Positions 42,473-51,972 of a stretch of 64,000 bases of DNA are shown piece by piece (position 1 is the stretch's first letter; every line of letters starts with the position of its first letter). Location of the stretch: NCBI RefSeq assembly GCF_039536325.1, contig NZ_BAAAYO010000001.1, positions 806,001 through 870,000 of the forward strand, in the 5' to 3' direction. Source of the stretch: Paenibacillus_AB hodogayensis. Lineage in GTDB: Bacteria; Bacillota; Bacilli; Paenibacillales; NBRC-103111. A model generated the notes under the pieces. It made no database searches. It was not told where the DNA came from and saw only the letters and a list, made by a program, of their open reading frames with translations. The position numbers were made by a program, and so were the translations under genes.

Positions 42473-43555
42473 TCAGACGGACGACTTGCGAATCCAGACG
42501 CTGAAAGCGAAGAAAAATACGCGCATAAGCGGGCTCCCCTTCATCAGCTGCCGGGAAATGTGCCGGACCTGCCGCTGCTGCCGAACCTTCGGGTCGGACA
42601 AGTACAGCGCCAACAGCCCTTCGATAATCATCCGATGAAACCGCGGGTGCTCCAGGCCGCCGATATCCCGTCGGGCCCGTTCGGCGATGGCGGCGATTTG
42701 CTTCGCCGTCGTCTCGCCGTCTTCGTAATAGCTGCAAAAATTCAAATCCCCGCCTGCCAAATCTTCTTCCTGATCGATCAAATAATCGAGCAAAATATGA
42801 AGTCCGCATACGTGCGGGAAGTAAGCCCGGCATATCGCATCGGCCTGCTCTTCGCTCAACCGCTCCTCGGACGCCGCCAGAAACAAATAAAAAACCGCCA
42901 GCGTCGAACCGGTAGCCGCGGCGAATTCATTCCAGCGCAGCCCCTCGTAACGCGAACGATGCTTTTCCCACCAGCCCAGCAGCTCGCCTTCGCGCAAATC
43001 TTTGCGAATATGCTTGTACACCTGCAGATCGGCGTACAGTCCTACGAGCCGGGCGACATGATCGCGCACAACGGTATAGGAGGCAAGACGGGCGATGCTC
43101 GACTGGCATTGCCGTACGAGCATATGCAGGTAGCCGCCGTCGTCCTTCTCCGCGCGCAAGGCGTAATAGTCGGCGAGCGGCGCATCCGGATCGACGGCGT
43201 CCAGCATCGCCTGGTGCAGCAGGCGGAAATCGTCCGGGTCAAGCGAGGTACTGCGGTCGCACAAGTTATCCAAATAATCGCTGATCGTCTGGAAGGCGAC
43301 GATAAGCGGAATCAACACGTGGCGCATCGGCAAATTGGCGGCGGCGTAGACGGCCCCGCCCTTGCAGTGAAATTCCTTGCTCGTCATGCTGTCGACAGCC
43401 TGTTTGCGCAGCTCTGCGTCCGGCATCCGCTCGGCCGCTTGCCGCCACTTGCTCAGCTCGTTCCGGACATCGGGGAAGACGTACCGGTATACGCTGTTTA
43501 CGAGCGCAACCGGGTTTCGGGGAACCATGCGGCCGTTTCGCAATGTCGTTTTCAC
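42473..43555 (-). CDS. ytpB: Tetraprenyl-beta-curcumene synthase (YtpB, DUF2600)
   Basis: The 360-residue helical protein matches the DUF2600 group of large terpene synthases that turn all-E-tetraprenyl diphosphate into tetraprenyl-beta-curcumene, precursor of the C35 sesquarterpenes in spores. The aspartate-rich region is FQTISDYLDNLCDRSTSLDPDD; HILLDYLIDQEEDLAGGDLNF is a second metal-binding-like stretch. The GTG start 43555 has GGAGG 10 bases upstream. It lies 44 bases upstream of pfkA on the same strand and may be co-transcribed with it. Confidence 0.9.
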   Translation of the reverse strand: MKTTLRNGRMVPRNPVALVNSVYRYVFPDVRNELSKWRQAAERMPDAELRKQAVDSMTSKEFHCKGGAVYAAANLPMRHVLIPLIVAFQTISDYLDNLCDRSTSLDPDDFRLLHQAMLDAVDPDAPLADYYALRAEKDDGGYLHMLVRQCQSSIARLASYTVVRDHVARLVGLYADLQVYKHIRKDLREGELLGWWEKHRSRYEGLRWNEFAAATGSTLAVFYLFLAASEERLSEEQADAICRAYFPHVCGLHILLDYLIDQEEDLAGGDLNFCSYYEDGETTAKQIAAIAERARRDIGGLEHPRFHRMIIEGLLALYLSDPKVRQQRQVRHISRQLMKGSPLMRVFFFAFSVWIRKSSV

Positions 43556-43674
43556 TTGCGGCGATCCTCCAGAGCTTTGATTCCCTTATTATAGTACAAA
43601 CTTCCCCAACTTCCTAATTATGCACCCGCCCTCCGATCCGTCGCCCGGACCGAAAAGCATGCTTCCCTAGGCCG

Positions 43675-43989
43675 TTAGTCGTGTCCTTTGTCCGAGACGC
43701 GGCTATCCGCTCTGAACCACAGATGAAGATCGGTAATGCAGCTGGCCAGCTCGGCGATCTGCGTATTGAGACGGCATGACGTCGGAAAGTCGTCCTCGAC
43801 GTTCAACCGGTTCTGCTTGTCGACGATCTCGCGCTCGAGCTGCATGATGCGGTCCGGAATGCGTCCGCGAATCCGTTCCCAATCGTTCAGCAGAACGGCC
43901 TGCTCGGCAACGGTCAACGCTTCCCATTCCTCGTGAAGCATCGGAAGCTCGATGCCGAGACGCTCGTCATATACGAATTCGAATTTCAT
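43675..43989 (-). CDS. Small hypothetical protein
   Basis: The 104-residue protein is soluble, charged and largely helical, with LHEEWEALTVAEQAVLLNDWERIRGRIPDRIMQLEREIV forming a possible coiled coil (about residues 20-65). I do not recognise the family. GGGAGG precedes ATG 43989. The longer frame to 44118 has no start signal. Confidence 0.65.
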   Translation of the reverse strand: MKFEFVYDERLGIELPMLHEEWEALTVAEQAVLLNDWERIRGRIPDRIMQLEREIVDKQNRLNVEDDFPTSCRLNTQIAELASCITDLHLWFRADSRVSDKGHD

Positions 43990-44223
43990 CGTGTGCCTCC
44001 CGACGCAGCTCTTGAACTCTAATTTACCACGCTGATGCGGGTTACGCCAAGACGCTTTCCCCCGCTTTTGACGAAAAAAAGGAGCCCTGCAACATTTTCT
44101 GCTATGCGGGGAGGGCAAACCGTTCTATACTATTCATAAAGTCTTTACAATTCATGAAGTCTTTACAATTCCGCGCAGATGCCGACACCGCCCGAAACAC
44201 GGGAGACCTTGGAGAGAATCGAT

Positions 44224-45549
44224 ATGACGAATCCAGAGCATCAACGGCTGACCATGGGGCAGCTTTTTGCTTTTTTCATACCATTGGGCGTATCCGCCAG
44301 TCTTGTCACGATTTCTCACGTTATCATCAACAGCACGCTAGCGCGCTCGTCCGACCCCGAAGTCATTATCGCCAGCTACGCGATCGGTCTCAGTATGCTG
44401 GGCATTATCGAGAAACCCGCCATCTTGCTTCGCCAGACATGTTCCGCGCTCGTACGCGACCGGACCTCGTTCAGGGCGATGAGCAAAGTGGCGGTTTGTC
44501 TATTAATCGGCATGTTCGCCGCGGGGCTCCTGATTTCGTACACCGCCTTCGGCCGAATCTTGTTCCTGAAGCTGTTCGGCGTGGAAACTTCCATGATGGA
44601 GGCGATCGTCGACGTTTACCGCGTCCTGATGTTCGTCAGCATTTTCTCCGGCATCCGCTGCCTGTATCACGGCATCATTATCAGCCATATGCGCACGAAA
44701 TGGCTGACGATCGGGATGGCGTTCCGCCTCGCCGCGATGTATGTCGTCTCGCTTATTTTCATTCATACGACCGGCGTCACCAGTGGCCGGGTCGGGGCGA
44801 TCATCTTCCTCGTCGGCATGGCGATCGAAGCCGTACTGAGCTACTGGGAGGGCAGCAAGCTTGCCCGTTCGCTGCCGGTGAAGAAGGAAGGGCACGGAAT
44901 CGAGAAAACGGGGCAAATTTTGCAGTTTTACCGCCCGCTCCTGTTCTCCTCGCTCATTGCCGTCATCATCGGTCCCGCAATCAACGCCATGCTCGGCAAG
45001 ACGACCGATATCAAGCTCGCGATCGCCTCGTTCGCGATTGCAGCCAGCCTCACCCAGCTCGTACAAAGCTTCTTCTCGTATATTCACCAGATCGTGCTTA
45101 ATTTTTACCGCAAAGACGCGGCGCTAGCTATCCGGTTCGTCATGACATGCGCGTTCATTCCAACGATTCTGCTCGGTGTGCTCGGATACACGCCGGTCGG
45201 GCCATGGTTCATGGAGCACGTCATGGGCGTAAGCGAGCGGCTGATGGCCGCAAGCCTGCACACACTTCGCGTATTCATGTTTATGACGCTGCTGTTTCCA
45301 TGGCTGGACTTCTTCAACGGGATGATTATGCTTCGCGGCCAGACGAAGGTGATGATGTACTCGCAGGCGGCCAACGTAGTGGTTACACTCTCAGCGCTGA
45401 TCGTCTGCATCGCGACCGCTCCGGGCTGGAACGGGGTCATCGGCGCTCTCGCGCAGTCGCTCGGCATCGCCGCCGAGCTGGCCGTGGTCGTCTATGCCAT
45501 TCGTTCCTCTTCGTCCGGCGTCGGGCGTAGAGCCGAAACGGCACTTTAA
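44224..45549 (+). CDS. MATE/MOP-type multidrug or polysaccharide flippase-like transporter
   Basis: The 441-residue protein has about 12 membrane segments with FFIPLGVSASLVTISHVIINSTLARSSDPEVIIASYAIGLS, the two-lobed pattern of the MOP (MATE/PST) superfamily. It is probably an exporter; the substrate is not visible. ATG 44224 follows GGAGAGA by 9 bases. The MFS gene starts 17 bases after its stop, so both exporters form one operon. Relationship with classical MATE pumps is distant. Confidence 0.75.
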   Translation: MTNPEHQRLTMGQLFAFFIPLGVSASLVTISHVIINSTLARSSDPEVIIASYAIGLSMLGIIEKPAILLRQTCSALVRDRTSFRAMSKVAVCLLIGMFAAGLLISYTAFGRILFLKLFGVETSMMEAIVDVYRVLMFVSIFSGIRCLYHGIIISHMRTKWLTIGMAFRLAAMYVVSLIFIHTTGVTSGRVGAIIFLVGMAIEAVLSYWEGSKLARSLPVKKEGHGIEKTGQILQFYRPLLFSSLIAVIIGPAINAMLGKTTDIKLAIASFAIAASLTQLVQSFFSYIHQIVLNFYRKDAALAIRFVMTCAFIPTILLGVLGYTPVGPWFMEHVMGVSERLMAASLHTLRVFMFMTLLFPWLDFFNGMIMLRGQTKVMMYSQAANVVVTLSALIVCIATAPGWNGVIGALAQSLGIAAELAVVVYAIRSSSSGVGRRAETAL

Positions 45550-45565
45550 CCAAAGGAGGGGAACC

Positions 45566-46873
45566 ATGACTACCGAACTCAAGGGACGTTCCGCTCCGGA
45601 TACCGCCGACGGAGGCGCCGCTCTGCGCGGGCAAACCGGCGATGGAGCGCCCGGACCCGCTGCTGGCGAACCCTCCGCAGCCGCGCCGGCCGAAGGGGAG
45701 CGCGCCCCTGTCGAGACGACGGCGAAGGAAGCGGCGGTCATGCGATCGTTTTCGTTCGTCTTCTATATGACCATGGCGTTGACCGTCTCGTTTTTCCCGC
45801 TTTATTTCAGCGACAAAGGCTACTCGACCTTGCAGATCGGTGCGATCTACTCGATCGGCCCGCTGATCGGCATCGCCGCCAATCTGTTCTGGGGCTATGC
45901 CAGCGACAGACTGCGGACGATCCGCAAGGTGCTGCTCGTCATGCTCTTCGGACAGCTGCTGACGACGATCGTCCTGACGCAGATCGACGCGATCGCCTGG
46001 CTGTACGTGGCCATGACCGTTTACAACTTCTTTCACACGCCGATCAACGCCCTGAACGACAGCTTGACGCTTCTGTCCATCCGCCGCAGCAAGAGAAGCT
46101 TCGCCAGCTTCCGCGTATGGGGATCGCTCGGCTTCGCCTTCTCTTCCGTCGTATTCGGCACCGTACTGCATATCGTCGGGGTGAACCGCACGCTGCTGTT
46201 CGCGATCGGGACGATCTCGCTGTCGCTGCTGCTCGCTTTTTTCCTCAAGGATCGGGTCCGCGGCGGGTCGTCCGCCAAACAAGTGCGGGTGTCCGAGTTT
46301 TGGAGCGTTCTTAAGCAGCCCAGCCTGCTCTTGTTTCTGGCGCTTATCTTCACGATGTCGTTCGCCCACCGGACGAACGACGGCTTTCTTGCTTTGTCGA
46401 TGCGCGAGCTGGGCGCCAGCGATACGATTGTCGGCTGGGCCTGGACGGCTTCCGCGCTGAGCGAGATTCCGATGTTCGTCTGGCTGAGCAAGAACGGGCA
46501 CCGCTACAAGGAGCTGCCGCTGCTTATGATCGCGTCGTTTTTCTATGCGGTGCGCTTCTTCCTGGTCAGCATCGTGTCCGATCCGCTCTGGTTCATCCCG
46601 CTCCAGCTGATGCACAGCGTCACGTTCGGCATTTTCCTCGTCACCGCGCTGCGCTACATCCAGCAGCTGATTCCGGACGATTTCCGCGCCACCGGACAAG
46701 CTTTGTACAATATCGTCTGGTCGTGTCTGGCCGGCTTGGCGAGCGGGCTGATCGGAGGCTGGGTGTTCGAGACGTGGGGCTTCCCGGTCATGTACAAAGT
46801 CGCGGCAGCCTCCGGCTTGCTCGCCTGTCTCGGCTTCTTCCTCACTTACCGGTACCAGCGCAGCCGCGAATGA
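45566..46873 (+). CDS. MFS transporter, LacY-like (MFS_1_like)
   Basis: The 435-residue protein has an Ala/Gly/Pro-rich hydrophilic N-terminal tail of about 55 residues followed by 12 membrane segments. GYSTLQIGAIYSIGPLIGIAANLFWGYASDRLRTIR contains the family's motif A equivalent, and SFAHRTNDGFLALSMRELGAS is a conserved MFS_1_like loop. The long N-terminal tail is unusual. AAAGGAGGGG precedes ATG 45566. It is the second gene of the two-transporter operon; substrate unknown. Confidence 0.87.
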   Translation: MTTELKGRSAPDTADGGAALRGQTGDGAPGPAAGEPSAAAPAEGERAPVETTAKEAAVMRSFSFVFYMTMALTVSFFPLYFSDKGYSTLQIGAIYSIGPLIGIAANLFWGYASDRLRTIRKVLLVMLFGQLLTTIVLTQIDAIAWLYVAMTVYNFFHTPINALNDSLTLLSIRRSKRSFASFRVWGSLGFAFSSVVFGTVLHIVGVNRTLLFAIGTISLSLLLAFFLKDRVRGGSSAKQVRVSEFWSVLKQPSLLLFLALIFTMSFAHRTNDGFLALSMRELGASDTIVGWAWTASALSEIPMFVWLSKNGHRYKELPLLMIASFFYAVRFFLVSIVSDPLWFIPLQLMHSVTFGIFLVTALRYIQQLIPDDFRATGQALYNIVWSCLAGLASGLIGGWVFETWGFPVMYKVAAASGLLACLGFFLTYRYQRSRE

Positions 46874-46904
46874 GGATGAAGCTGCGCTTCCCCCTTCCCC
46901 TTTT

Positions 46905-48257
46905 CTACAGCCGCAGCCCTCTCTCGATCTCCTCCATAATCGCGCCGACCCCCCGGTCGATATCGCTCTCCTTCACATTGGACGCGTTCAGCTTCAAGAT
47001 CCGCTCGCGCGGAAAGCCGGTCATGTAATGCTTGTCGATCGGCTCTACAAGGATGCCGCGTTTTTTCAAACGCGACGCAAGCGGTCCGACCGCAATACGC
47101 GGATCGAGCACCAGATGCGTATGGATCGCCGGCGGCTCGGGTGCCGGAAAGCGGAAAGCCATTTCCCCTGTCGCGGCATACCGGGAAACGGCCGAAGCGA
47201 GCAGCCGCGCCCGCTTATCGCACAGCGCGCGGATTTTATCCCGGTGGCGCTCGAACATGCCGCTTTTCAAATAGATCTCCAGCGCCGCCTGCGACAGCAT
47301 CGAGCTGTCGATGTCGACCAGCTTCTTGTGCCGCGCGAACGGCCCGGCCAGCGGCTCCGGAAGGACGGCGACGCCGATGCGCAGACCGGGGAAAATAATC
47401 TTCGAGTAGCTTTTCAAATAAATGACTTTGGCGTCTTCGTCGTACGCATAGATCGGGTCGGACTTGGCGTTCGTCTCCAGATCGGCCAAGTAATCGTCCT
47501 CGACGATATAGACGTCGTACCGGGCGGCCAGCCGGGCGATCTTCTTCTTCTGCGCCTCGCTGTACGAGCTGCCGAGCGGGCTGTGGAAACGCGACATCGT
47601 ATAAAAAAACTTGATGTCGCCCGTGCGGAACAGCCTCTCCAACTCGTCCGTGTCGATCCCTGCGGCGGTGCGGCGGATGCCGACGGCGGGAAGGCCGAGC
47701 GTCTCCAACTGTTCGACGAACAGGTGGTAGCCCGGCTGCTCGATCAGAATCGTCCGCTTGCCGTTCGGAAACGGAATCGAAGCCAGCACCGACAGCGCCT
47801 GCTGAACCCCGGACGTAATAAAGATCCGGCTTTCCGGGACGAATACCTGATGGTCGGTCAAATGCTTGCGGACGGCCGGCATCAGCGAGGGCAAACCTTT
47901 AGCCGTTCCGTATACGAACAGCTCGTTCCGGTACGTGTCGATCGCCTTGTTGATGCAATGGCGAAAATCCAGGTACGGAAACATATCCGGATCGGGAGCG
48001 GACGCGATAAAATCGAGCTGTTCCGGCTTGGCTGTCTCTCCCCCGGCCTCCTGCTTTACCACATAATAGCCGCTCTTCGCTACGGCGTATACCTCGTGCT
48101 GCTTTTCCAGCTCGTTCAGCGCCCTCACGACTGTGCCGACATTGCACCCGTACCGGACCGCAAGCTCTCTCACGGACGGAAGCTTGTCCCCTTCCTTGTA
48201 GGTTCCTTCCCGGATTTGTCGTTCCAATTCGTTCAACAGCCGCATATATTTGTGCAT
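46905..48257 (-). CDS. MocR-type GntR/aminotransferase fusion regulator
   Basis: The 450-residue protein fuses a GntR winged helix (about 1-75, LPSVRELAVRYGCNVGTVVRALNELEKQ) to a fold-type I aminotransferase domain. The PLP lysine is in YLKSYSKIIFPGLRIG and the Asp that contacts the pyridine nitrogen in VYIVEDDYLADL. MocR regulators (PdxR, GabR) use PLP and an amino compound as signal. It is divergent from an EamA exporter gene and a perfect 14-base palindrome lies between, so it most likely controls that exporter. Confidence 0.92.
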   Translation of the reverse strand: MHKYMRLLNELERQIREGTYKEGDKLPSVRELAVRYGCNVGTVVRALNELEKQHEVYAVAKSGYYVVKQEAGGETAKPEQLDFIASAPDPDMFPYLDFRHCINKAIDTYRNELFVYGTAKGLPSLMPAVRKHLTDHQVFVPESRIFITSGVQQALSVLASIPFPNGKRTILIEQPGYHLFVEQLETLGLPAVGIRRTAAGIDTDELERLFRTGDIKFFYTMSRFHSPLGSSYSEAQKKKIARLAARYDVYIVEDDYLADLETNAKSDPIYAYDEDAKVIYLKSYSKIIFPGLRIGVAVLPEPLAGPFARHKKLVDIDSSMLSQAALEIYLKSGMFERHRDKIRALCDKRARLLASAVSRYAATGEMAFRFPAPEPPAIHTHLVLDPRIAVGPLASRLKKRGILVEPIDKHYMTGFPRERILKLNASNVKESDIDRGVGAIMEEIERGLRL

Positions 48258-48281
48258 CTTGTCACCCGCTCGCCCCGATTT

Positions 48282-48295
48282 CTGTATCGATACAG
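48282..48295. promoter_or_regulatory. Palindromic operator between MocR and EamA genes
   Basis: CTGTATCGATACAG is a perfect 14-base palindrome, 25 bases upstream of the MocR start and about 90 bases upstream of the EamA start. On the plus side a TTGTAG/TACGAT promoter with a 17-base spacer reads toward the EamA gene. Likely the MocR binding site. Confidence 0.5.
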
Positions 48296-48385
48296 ATACC
48301 TCTTTTTTGTATTGTAGCACAATGCTTTGCCGTGTACGATAGAACTGTAGCTTGTTAAAACTTATCCGACAAGGAGGCGATACCC

Positions 48386-49342
48386 ATGGCGCCAACCAGC
48401 AATCGTACGGCCTACACGGCCTTGCTCGTATACGCCGGCATTATCGGTTTTTCGTTTTTGTTCATCAAATATGCGCTGACGGTCGCGGCTCCTATGGATA
48501 TTTTGGCCCACCGCTTCACGATCTCGCTTGCCGCCGCGCTGCTGGCCGTCGCCTTCGGCTGGATGCGGCTGGCCATTCGGCTTCGGGATGTGCTGGCCGT
48601 ACTGCCGCTTGCTTTGTTTTACCCTGCGCTGTTCTTCAGCTTTCAGATGTTCGGGCTTTCCTATACCACGTCCTCGGAAGCGGGCATCGTGCAGGCGACC
48701 GCTCCGGCGCTGACGACGATTATCGCTTACTTCGCGCTGGGGGAACGCCCGGGCTTGTGGCAGAAGCTGTCCGTCGTGTTGTCCATGGCCGGAGTCATCT
48801 TCATGTTCGTCATGTCGGGCGCACGCTTCGAAGGAAATTCTACGCTCGGCATGGCACTGATAGCCGTAAGCGCGCTGGCGCTCGCCGGATACGGCGTGCT
48901 GGCGCGCAAGATGAGCCAGCGCTTCCGGGTCGCGGACATGACGTTCATGATGTCGCTGATCGGCTTCGTGACGTTCAACGCCATCTCCGTCGTCCAGCAC
49001 GCCTCGGCGCATACGCTGTCCGCGTACTTCCTGCCGTTTGCCAGCCCGTTGTTCATTATGTCGATTTTGTATCTCGGCATCGTCGCGTCTCTCGTGTCCT
49101 CGTTCCTGTCCAACTATTCGCTGTCCAGGCTGGAGGCGTACAAGGTGAGCGCATTCAACAACGTCTCCACGCTGATTACGATCGTAGCCGGAGTCGTTCT
49201 GTTGAAGGAACAACTGGAATACTACCATTTCATCGGGGCCGTGCTTATTATCGCCGGGGTTCTCGGCACGAATCTGCTCCGGACGCCCGACAAAGGCTTC
49301 AAGACCAAAAGGGCCGCGGCGGCATCCGGCAAAGCGGGATAA
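48386..49342 (+). CDS. EamA (DMT) family exporter
   Basis: The 318-residue protein has ten membrane segments in two EamA repeats (about 10-150 and 165-300), with GFSFLFIKYAL and SLVSSFLSNYSLSRLEAYKVSAFNNVSTLITIVAGVVLLKE. Relatives export amino acids or metabolites (RhaT/YdcZ group). AAGGAGG lies 9 bases before the ATG. It is divergent from the MocR gene, which suggests regulated export of an amino compound. Confidence 0.88.
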   Translation: MAPTSNRTAYTALLVYAGIIGFSFLFIKYALTVAAPMDILAHRFTISLAAALLAVAFGWMRLAIRLRDVLAVLPLALFYPALFFSFQMFGLSYTTSSEAGIVQATAPALTTIIAYFALGERPGLWQKLSVVLSMAGVIFMFVMSGARFEGNSTLGMALIAVSALALAGYGVLARKMSQRFRVADMTFMMSLIGFVTFNAISVVQHASAHTLSAYFLPFASPLFIMSILYLGIVASLVSSFLSNYSLSRLEAYKVSAFNNVSTLITIVAGVVLLKEQLEYYHFIGAVLIIAGVLGTNLLRTPDKGFKTKRAAAASGKAG

Positions 49343-49417
49343 GGGATAAGAAGCAGGGCCATTCGCTCCCCCATCTGTACCTCAATGGGATTCTCTGATA
49401 TGATCATAAGTAAAATT

Positions 49418-49436
49418 ACGTATAATTTTTATACGT
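49418..49436 (+). promoter_or_regulatory. Short inverted repeat upstream of the second AraC gene
   Basis: ACGTATAA and TTATACGT (49418-49425 and 49429-49436) form a perfect 8-base inverted repeat separated by TTT, about 70 bases before the AraC gene. It could be an operator or part of a promoter (TATAAT at 49421). Confidence 0.35.
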
Positions 49437-49504
49437 TCATCTACTAAATGATCCTATTCGTGAACATATTATGCCCATATACGAGAACAGGAGGCGGCTG
49501 GCCG

Positions 49505-50356
49505 ATGAACGAAGCGTCCAGCGAGCGGTTGAATCCGGTGCCCAGCGGTTTTTCCATTCACCGTGCCCACCGGATCACTCCATTCACGATGCCGCTCCAT
49601 CATTACCACGATGCGTACGAATTGTATTACATGCGCTCGGGCGAACGGTTTTACTTTATTAAGGACCGTACTTACCGCATCCGACCCGGCGATCTGGTGC
49701 TCATCGACAAGCATGTGCTGCACAAGACGCAGCATATTACGGATACCCACGAGCGGATACTGCTCCATTATCGCGACGGCTTTCTCGACGCGATGACCGT
49801 CGACTGCGACTGGAATCCGCGGTCCGTCTTCGCCCATCCGGTTATTCGACTAAACCTCAAGCAGCAGGCGGTCGTGGAAGGGCTGCTCGACAAGCTGCTG
49901 GCCGAAAGCAAGCTGCAGACGCCCGAATCGCCGGTGTACCTGAAGGTAGCGCTCACGGAGCTGCTGCTGTACGCCGGTCGCTGCGCCCGCGAGCAGGCGG
50001 ACGGCGCGGTGCGCAGCGAGCCGGACAATCCGATGTTCGAGCGCATTTCCGCCGTGGCCGCCTATATTAACGACCATTACGCCGACGACCTATCGCTCAC
50101 CCTGTTGTCCGGCTTGTTCCATATCAATCCGCACTATTTGAGCCGCATTTTCAATAAGGTGACGGGCTTCTCCTTCGTGGAATACGTCAATCTCGTCCGG
50201 CTGAAGGAAGCGCAAAGGCTGCTGCTGACGCGCGGACCGAACGTAACCGAGGTGGCGGAAAGCGTCGGCTTCGAAAGCTTGTCGCATTTCGGCCGCGTCT
50301 TCAAGGCGTCGATGGGCATGAGCCCAAAGGAGTACCGCAAGCGTTTCGGCAGTTGA
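49505..50356 (+). CDS. AraC family transcriptional regulator
   Basis: The 283-residue protein has an N-terminal cupin (about 20-95, HHYHDAYELYYMRSGERFYFI and IRPGDLVLIDKHVLHKTQ) and two C-terminal helix-turn-helix motifs (about 190-280, LSLTLLSGLFHINPHYLSRIFNK and VTEVAESVGFESLSHFGRVFK). AGGAGG lies 10 bases upstream of ATG 49505. No divergent or downstream target of obvious sugar role is adjacent, except the convergent metallohydrolase gene. Confidence 0.88.
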   Translation: MNEASSERLNPVPSGFSIHRAHRITPFTMPLHHYHDAYELYYMRSGERFYFIKDRTYRIRPGDLVLIDKHVLHKTQHITDTHERILLHYRDGFLDAMTVDCDWNPRSVFAHPVIRLNLKQQAVVEGLLDKLLAESKLQTPESPVYLKVALTELLLYAGRCAREQADGAVRSEPDNPMFERISAVAAYINDHYADDLSLTLLSGLFHINPHYLSRIFNKVTGFSFVEYVNLVRLKEAQRLLLTRGPNVTEVAESVGFESLSHFGRVFKASMGMSPKEYRKRFGS

Positions 50357-50410
50357 CGAACCGGCCTCAGCAGACGAACGGCGGGATGCGCCAGCCCCGA
50401 CACTCATCAC

Positions 50411-50457
50411 AAAAAACCTCCATGACCGCCGTTTATTATGGCGGCAATGGAGGTTTT
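50411..50457. terminator. Bidirectional terminator, AraC / CehA-like gene
   Basis: AAAACCTCCAT pairs with ATGGAGGTTTT with inner CCGCC/GGCGG pairing, and T-runs on both strands. Confidence 0.85.
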
Positions 50458-50487
50458 GTCGACTGTATGGGCGTTACCGGCCGCTAC

Positions 50488-51972
50488 TTATGGAAAAGGC
50501 AGCGCAAATCCGGCCTGCTCGAGCAGCTCTCCCCAGGTCGTTAGAGTCGGCTGCTTGGCTCCGCTGAACAGCGGATTGGTGACGGCGGACAAGGTGCCGT
50601 CGGCATGGCGCAGCTCGAACCGCCGCCAGCCGTAATGCCGCCGATGCCAGCGGAAGGCAAGCTCGAACCGCTGCTGCTCCTGCTCGACGGTCAAAACCGA
50701 CACTTCCGCTCCGTTCTCGATGACATACAGGTTCTGGCCTGCCGCTCCCGACACCGTTAGCGTGCACGGGATAAGCGCACTTTCCGAACCTTCCGCCGGT
50801 TCGATCCGTTCGGTCAAATCCGCTCCGAACGTGAAGCCGTTCTCCCCGCCGGCAATGACGATATCCAGCTCGGGTCCGCGCGAGACATAGACGCTTCCGG
50901 AGCGGACGGCATCCAGAACGGCCCGGGCGGACAGCCTGTCGGCATATACCCACGTTCCCGGATCGCCGAGCAGGCGGGGCGGCAAGCTTTCGTCCAGACC
51001 GGCGCGGTCCGGCAAATCGTGCGTGTCCGACCCGCCGATGCCCGGAACGCGCCATCCGTCGTTCCACAGGGCGGACCATAGAGCGAGCGACGCTTTGTTT
51101 TCGTGCGGGCCGTTCCAGATCTCGATCGCATCAAGCTGCTCCAGCAGCGTCTCCGTGGTCTGCCACGCCCACTTGCCGTGCGTCGGATGGTTGATCGAGC
51201 GCAGCGCTCCCAACTCCCGGGCTTCCCGTTTCAGCCGCCGCTGCCCTTCTGCGGTGCGCATCCCGCCGTCGGCGCCGCCCCAACAATCGAGCCAAGCCGT
51301 CAAGCCGAGCGCGTTCCAATCCCCTTTCTCGAACGAGGTGAACTCCATGCCCGGTATAACGAGCGGCCCTCCAGCAGGCCAGGAGGAATGGAGCATATTG
51401 TGGTCGGTAGGCGAGTAGAAGTCCAGACCCCGGGCTATTGCCTGATCCCGCATCTGCTCCGGCGTCATCAGGCCGTCCGACCATAACGTGTGCGCATGCA
51501 GGTCGCCGCGGTACCACCGGCGGCGCTCGTCCGCGCAGCGTTCCCAGTCGTACAGGTGAAGCGCGGCAAGCCCTTGCGCGGAGCGTTCGCTCCCGTCCGT
51601 CCACGAGACGTTGAAGAGGGCCGGCTCGGGTGCGCCTTCCGGCAATTCCCCGTCTCCGAATTCCACTGCGAACGAGAACGTCTGTCCCGGCTGGAAGCGG
51701 ATCAGCTCGAGCGTCCAGACGCCGGCGCCGATCCGACCTGGCACGCCCGCATAGCCGGTAGAAGCCGGCTGCTTATGCAGTACCGCCGCGCGTCGGGCAT
51801 GCACGTCCATATAGGTATAGCGCAGCGTCCCTTCCGGGTCCTTCAGGCGCAGCTCCGCCCAGCTCATCCGAGTGCTGTAGTCGAATCGCAGCACCAGCCA
51901 ATCGCAGTCGCGGTCGATACGAAACTCCACCGTCGAATCCGCCTGCTCCACTTGCATGTTTCTGCCTTTCAT
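50488..51972 (-). CDS. CehA/McbA family PHP-type metallohydrolase
   Basis: The 494-residue protein has a beta-rich N-terminal domain (about 1-150), then a PHP hydrolase domain starting at GDLHAHTLWSDG, followed by SPTDHN, SINHPTHGKW (metal His) and GIGGSDTHDL (metal Asp-x-His). These are the conserved PHP metal ligands. Relatives hydrolyse carbamates, phosphoesters or cyclic phosphodiesters. The C-terminal domain (about 370-490) is beta-rich. It lies 270 bases downstream of a DeoR gene on the same strand and may be its target. Confidence 0.85.
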   Translation of the reverse strand: MKGRNMQVEQADSTVEFRIDRDCDWLVLRFDYSTRMSWAELRLKDPEGTLRYTYMDVHARRAAVLHKQPASTGYAGVPGRIGAGVWTLELIRFQPGQTFSFAVEFGDGELPEGAPEPALFNVSWTDGSERSAQGLAALHLYDWERCADERRRWYRGDLHAHTLWSDGLMTPEQMRDQAIARGLDFYSPTDHNMLHSSWPAGGPLVIPGMEFTSFEKGDWNALGLTAWLDCWGGADGGMRTAEGQRRLKREARELGALRSINHPTHGKWAWQTTETLLEQLDAIEIWNGPHENKASLALWSALWNDGWRVPGIGGSDTHDLPDRAGLDESLPPRLLGDPGTWVYADRLSARAVLDAVRSGSVYVSRGPELDIVIAGGENGFTFGADLTERIEPAEGSESALIPCTLTVSGAAGQNLYVIENGAEVSVLTVEQEQQRFELAFRWHRRHYGWRRFELRHADGTLSAVTNPLFSGAKQPTLTTWGELLEQAGFALPFP

